DNA of 14,441 nt from Pseudomonadota bacterium (GTDB lineage: Bacteria > Pseudomonadota > Gammaproteobacteria > Pseudomonadales > Pseudomonadaceae): assembly GCA_023431055.1 (NCBI GenBank), contig JAEYXX010000164.1, forward strand, positions 1-14,441, read 5' to 3'. Under the pieces are notes generated by a model, which was given only the letters and a program-made list of their open reading frames with translations, did not search any database and was not told the DNA's origin. Numbering within the stretch: the first letter of the stretch is position 1; each line of letters starts with the position of its first letter. A program made the position numbers and the translations under genes. Shown here piece after piece: positions 12,808-14,441 of this stretch.

Positions 12808-14370
12808 TCAAATCCCCGGCAGGCGCTGGCGAATGCGTTCTACCAGGCTGTCCAGGCTGGCGCTGTCATGCGTGTCGACGCGCTTGCTATGGCTCTGCTC
12901 CTCGGCATCGAGTGGTTCGCGACTGGCCTGTTGGCTCTGAACCACTTCCAGCGTCGCATCCGAAGGGTCCCGGCCTTCAAGCTGGCGCTGCTCCAGCCAG
13001 CTGGCAATCACGGCTTCCGGAGCCTGACAGTCCAGGATCAGGAAGGGGGCGCCGGTCTGTTCGGCGACTTCGCTGGCGGCCTGACGCTGCGCGGTCTTCA
13101 AATAAGTCGCATCGATCACCACCGGGAAACCGGCCTGCAGAACCTCACGCGCCAGTTGATGCAGGCGCTGATAGGTCGCCTGGCTGGCATCGGCACTGTA
13201 GATGCCGGCAGCCAGTTGGGCCTTGGCGTCGGCGCTCTGCTCGCCGAACAGGCGCTTGCGTTCGATATCGGAACGCAGGCGGATGGCGCCCAACGCTTCC
13301 ACCAGGCGCAAGGCAACGTGGCTCTTGCCGACTGCCGAGACACCATGGGTGATGGCCAGAAAGGGCGAGGGAATAGCGCTGTAGCTTTCCGCCAGGGCGG
13401 CATAGCCACGGTACTGGCGCAGAATCACCGCACGTTGCACCGGGTCCTGCTCCTGGCCCAGACGGAACAGGGCGACCTTGCCGCGGACCATGGCGCGATA
13501 GGCCTTGTAGAAGTTCAGCAGCTGCAGGGCCGCGTAGTCGCCGGTGCGTTCCAGCCAGCCGCTGATGAAACGACGCGCCAGGCACTTGAGGCCGCGATCT
13601 TCGAGATCCATGGCCAGAAAGGCGATATCCGCGGTCACGTCAGTCATGCGGAACGGCTCGTTGAATTCGATGCAGTCGAACAGCACCACCTTGCCGTCGA
13701 TCTGCGCCGCATTGCCCAGATGAATGTCGCCGTGGCATTCACGGATGAACCCCTGTGCCTTGCGCTCACTCAGCAGCGGCTGCAGGCGTTCGTAGCTGGA
13801 CTGGGCCCAGGCTTCCAGGGCGTCGAGCTGTTGCAGGTCCGCCTGCTCGCTGAGCATCGGGCGAATCTGGTCGAAGTTCTGCTGTACCGGAGCCATCGCC
13901 GCTTCGGCGCTACCCAGCGGATTCTCGAGGGGTACCTTCGGTGCGCTCAGATGGAAGGTGGCGATCTGCTCCGCCAGCGCGTCGATATGAGCGTCGTTCA
14001 GTTCGCCGCGGGCCTGAATGGCGCTGAGCAGTTGTTCCTGAGGGAACTGGCGCATTCTCAGTGCGTATTCGATGGCCGGTGTGCTGCCGTCGAGGCTCGG
14101 TGCGTCCTCACTGCCACCGATCGGCAACACGTCCAGATACAAATCCTGGGTCAGGCGCTGATTGAGGCGCAGCTCTTCTTCGCAGAAATGACGGCGTGCG
14201 TCGAGCTCGGTGAAATCGAGAAAGCCGAAATTGACCGGTTTTTTGATCTTGTAGGCATAGGGGCCAGTGAGCAAAACCCAGGAAATGTGGGTCTCAATCA
14301 CCTGAAATCCATCCACAGGATGCGGATACAGGGCCGGGTTCTGCAATGCGGCAATCAGGGCTTGGCTCAC
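12808..14370 (-). CDS. Two-domain protein: aminoglycoside-phosphotransferase-like kinase fused to P-loop ATPase
   Basis: 520 residues from the GTG at 14368-14370, which has AAGGA six bases upstream. The N-terminal half (about 1-330) is kinase-like: a lysine-rich strand AYKIKKPVNFGFLDFT (39-54), the catalytic loop HGDIHLGN (213-220, D215, N220) and the metal aspartate D232 in LFDCIEFNE. The C-terminal part (about 337-510) has a canonical Walker A GVSAVGKS (343-350), then RLRSDIERKR (364-373) and VVIDATYLK (417-425), typical of the AAA_33 / zeta-toxin-like kinases. Proteins with this pair of domains are annotated as bifunctional aminoglycoside phosphotransferase/ATP-binding protein. The substrate is unknown and resistance should not be inferred. 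An in-frame ATG at 14437-14439 is rejected: the GTG has the better ribosome-binding site and the longer form would cover the promoter. Confidence 0.88.
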   Translation of the reverse strand: MSQALIAALQNPALYPHPVDGFQVIETHISWVLLTGPYAYKIKKPVNFGFLDFTELDARRHFCEEELRLNQRLTQDLYLDVLPIGGSEDAPSLDGSTPAIEYALRMRQFPQEQLLSAIQARGELNDAHIDALAEQIATFHLSAPKVPLENPLGSAEAAMAPVQQNFDQIRPMLSEQADLQQLDALEAWAQSSYERLQPLLSERKAQGFIRECHGDIHLGNAAQIDGKVVLFDCIEFNEPFRMTDVTADIAFLAMDLEDRGLKCLARRFISGWLERTGDYAALQLLNFYKAYRAMVRGKVALFRLGQEQDPVQRAVILRQYRGYAALAESYSAIPSPFLAITHGVSAVGKSHVALRLVEALGAIRLRSDIERKRLFGEQSADAKAQLAAGIYSADASQATYQRLHQLAREVLQAGFPVVIDATYLKTAQRQAASEVAEQTGAPFLILDCQAPEAVIASWLEQRQLEGRDPSDATLEVVQSQQASREPLDAEEQSHSKRVDTHDSASLDSLVERIRQRLPGI

Positions 14371-14406
14371 GTTCGATCCTTGTTCTAGACGCTGTTCGAG
14401 CTGGGC

Positions 14407-14435
14407 ATTATGGCCGCTGTGAGCTGCTCTGCAAA
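14407..14435 (-). promoter_or_regulatory. Candidate sigma-70 promoter of the kinase/ATPase gene
   Basis: On the minus strand, TTTGCA (14430-14435) and CATAAT (14407-14412) are exactly 17 bases apart. The predicted start near 14400 leaves a leader of about 30 bases before the GTG at 14370. Bases 14371-14441 otherwise show no gene. Confidence 0.5.
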
Positions 14436-14441
14436 CCATCC

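Noticed and set aside
12808..14370. Aminoglycoside resistance gene
   Set aside because: Only the general kinase fold is shared; the fusion with a P-loop domain and the chromosomal setting fit a housekeeping family, so resistance is not supported.
12769..14388. A 539-codon plus-strand frame opposite the kinase/ATPase gene
   Set aside because: Antisense shadow; the minus-strand reading has complete kinase and Walker A motifs, this one has none.

Overview
The window looks like a chromosomal segment of Pseudomonas in the broad sense. It is GC-rich, its codon use strongly prefers G/C at third positions, and its gene order follows the known Pseudomonas neighbourhood: gluQ-dksA-aminotransferase-sfsA on one side, then the Phu haem-uptake locus, the iron-responsive sRNA PrrF and cbpA. 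PrrF is present as a single copy, whereas P. aeruginosa carries a tandem pair. That points to a non-aeruginosa species, perhaps of the mendocina/oleovorans kind, but this is inference from memory and not a placement.

Layout. Bases 1-635 (minus) hold the start of gluQ and all of dksA, separated by a hairpin terminator. Bases 894-2772 (plus) hold a class I PLP aminotransferase overlapping sfsA. A REPIN (two inverted REP hairpins) lies at 2827-2887 and ends the convergent small Rieske protein gene (minus). Bases 2884-10347 hold the haem-uptake block: phuR, the outer-membrane receptor, on the minus strand with the Rieske gene behind it, and divergently phuS-phuT-phuU-phuV-phuW on the plus strand. 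The 192-bp divergent promoter region contains two Fur-like boxes and a leader hairpin. An NTF2-like protein follows phuW. The minus-strand prrF sRNA (10864-10979) has an excellent Fur box and promoter. Bases 11107-14370 (minus) hold cbpA, a TfoX C-terminal-domain protein, a pentapeptide-repeat protein and a two-domain kinase/ATPase.

How it works together. PhuR imports haem through the outer membrane. PhuT carries it across the periplasm to the PhuUV ABC transporter, and PhuS receives it in the cytoplasm. No haem oxygenase is encoded in the window. PhuW is a ChaN-type haem-binding lipoprotein. Fur-type sites in front of phuR/phuS and in front of prrF predict that uptake and the iron-sparing sRNA are switched on together under iron limitation. 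cbpA has a CRP/Vfr-like half-palindrome centred about 60 bp upstream of its predicted start, which fits cAMP control.

I found no CRISPR array, prophage, tRNA, rRNA or complete insertion sequence. The most interesting parts are regulatory: PrrF and the perfect palindrome upstream of it, possible antisense read-through from the phu operon across prrF, the REPIN that supplies a stop codon, and the CRP/Vfr-like site at cbpA.
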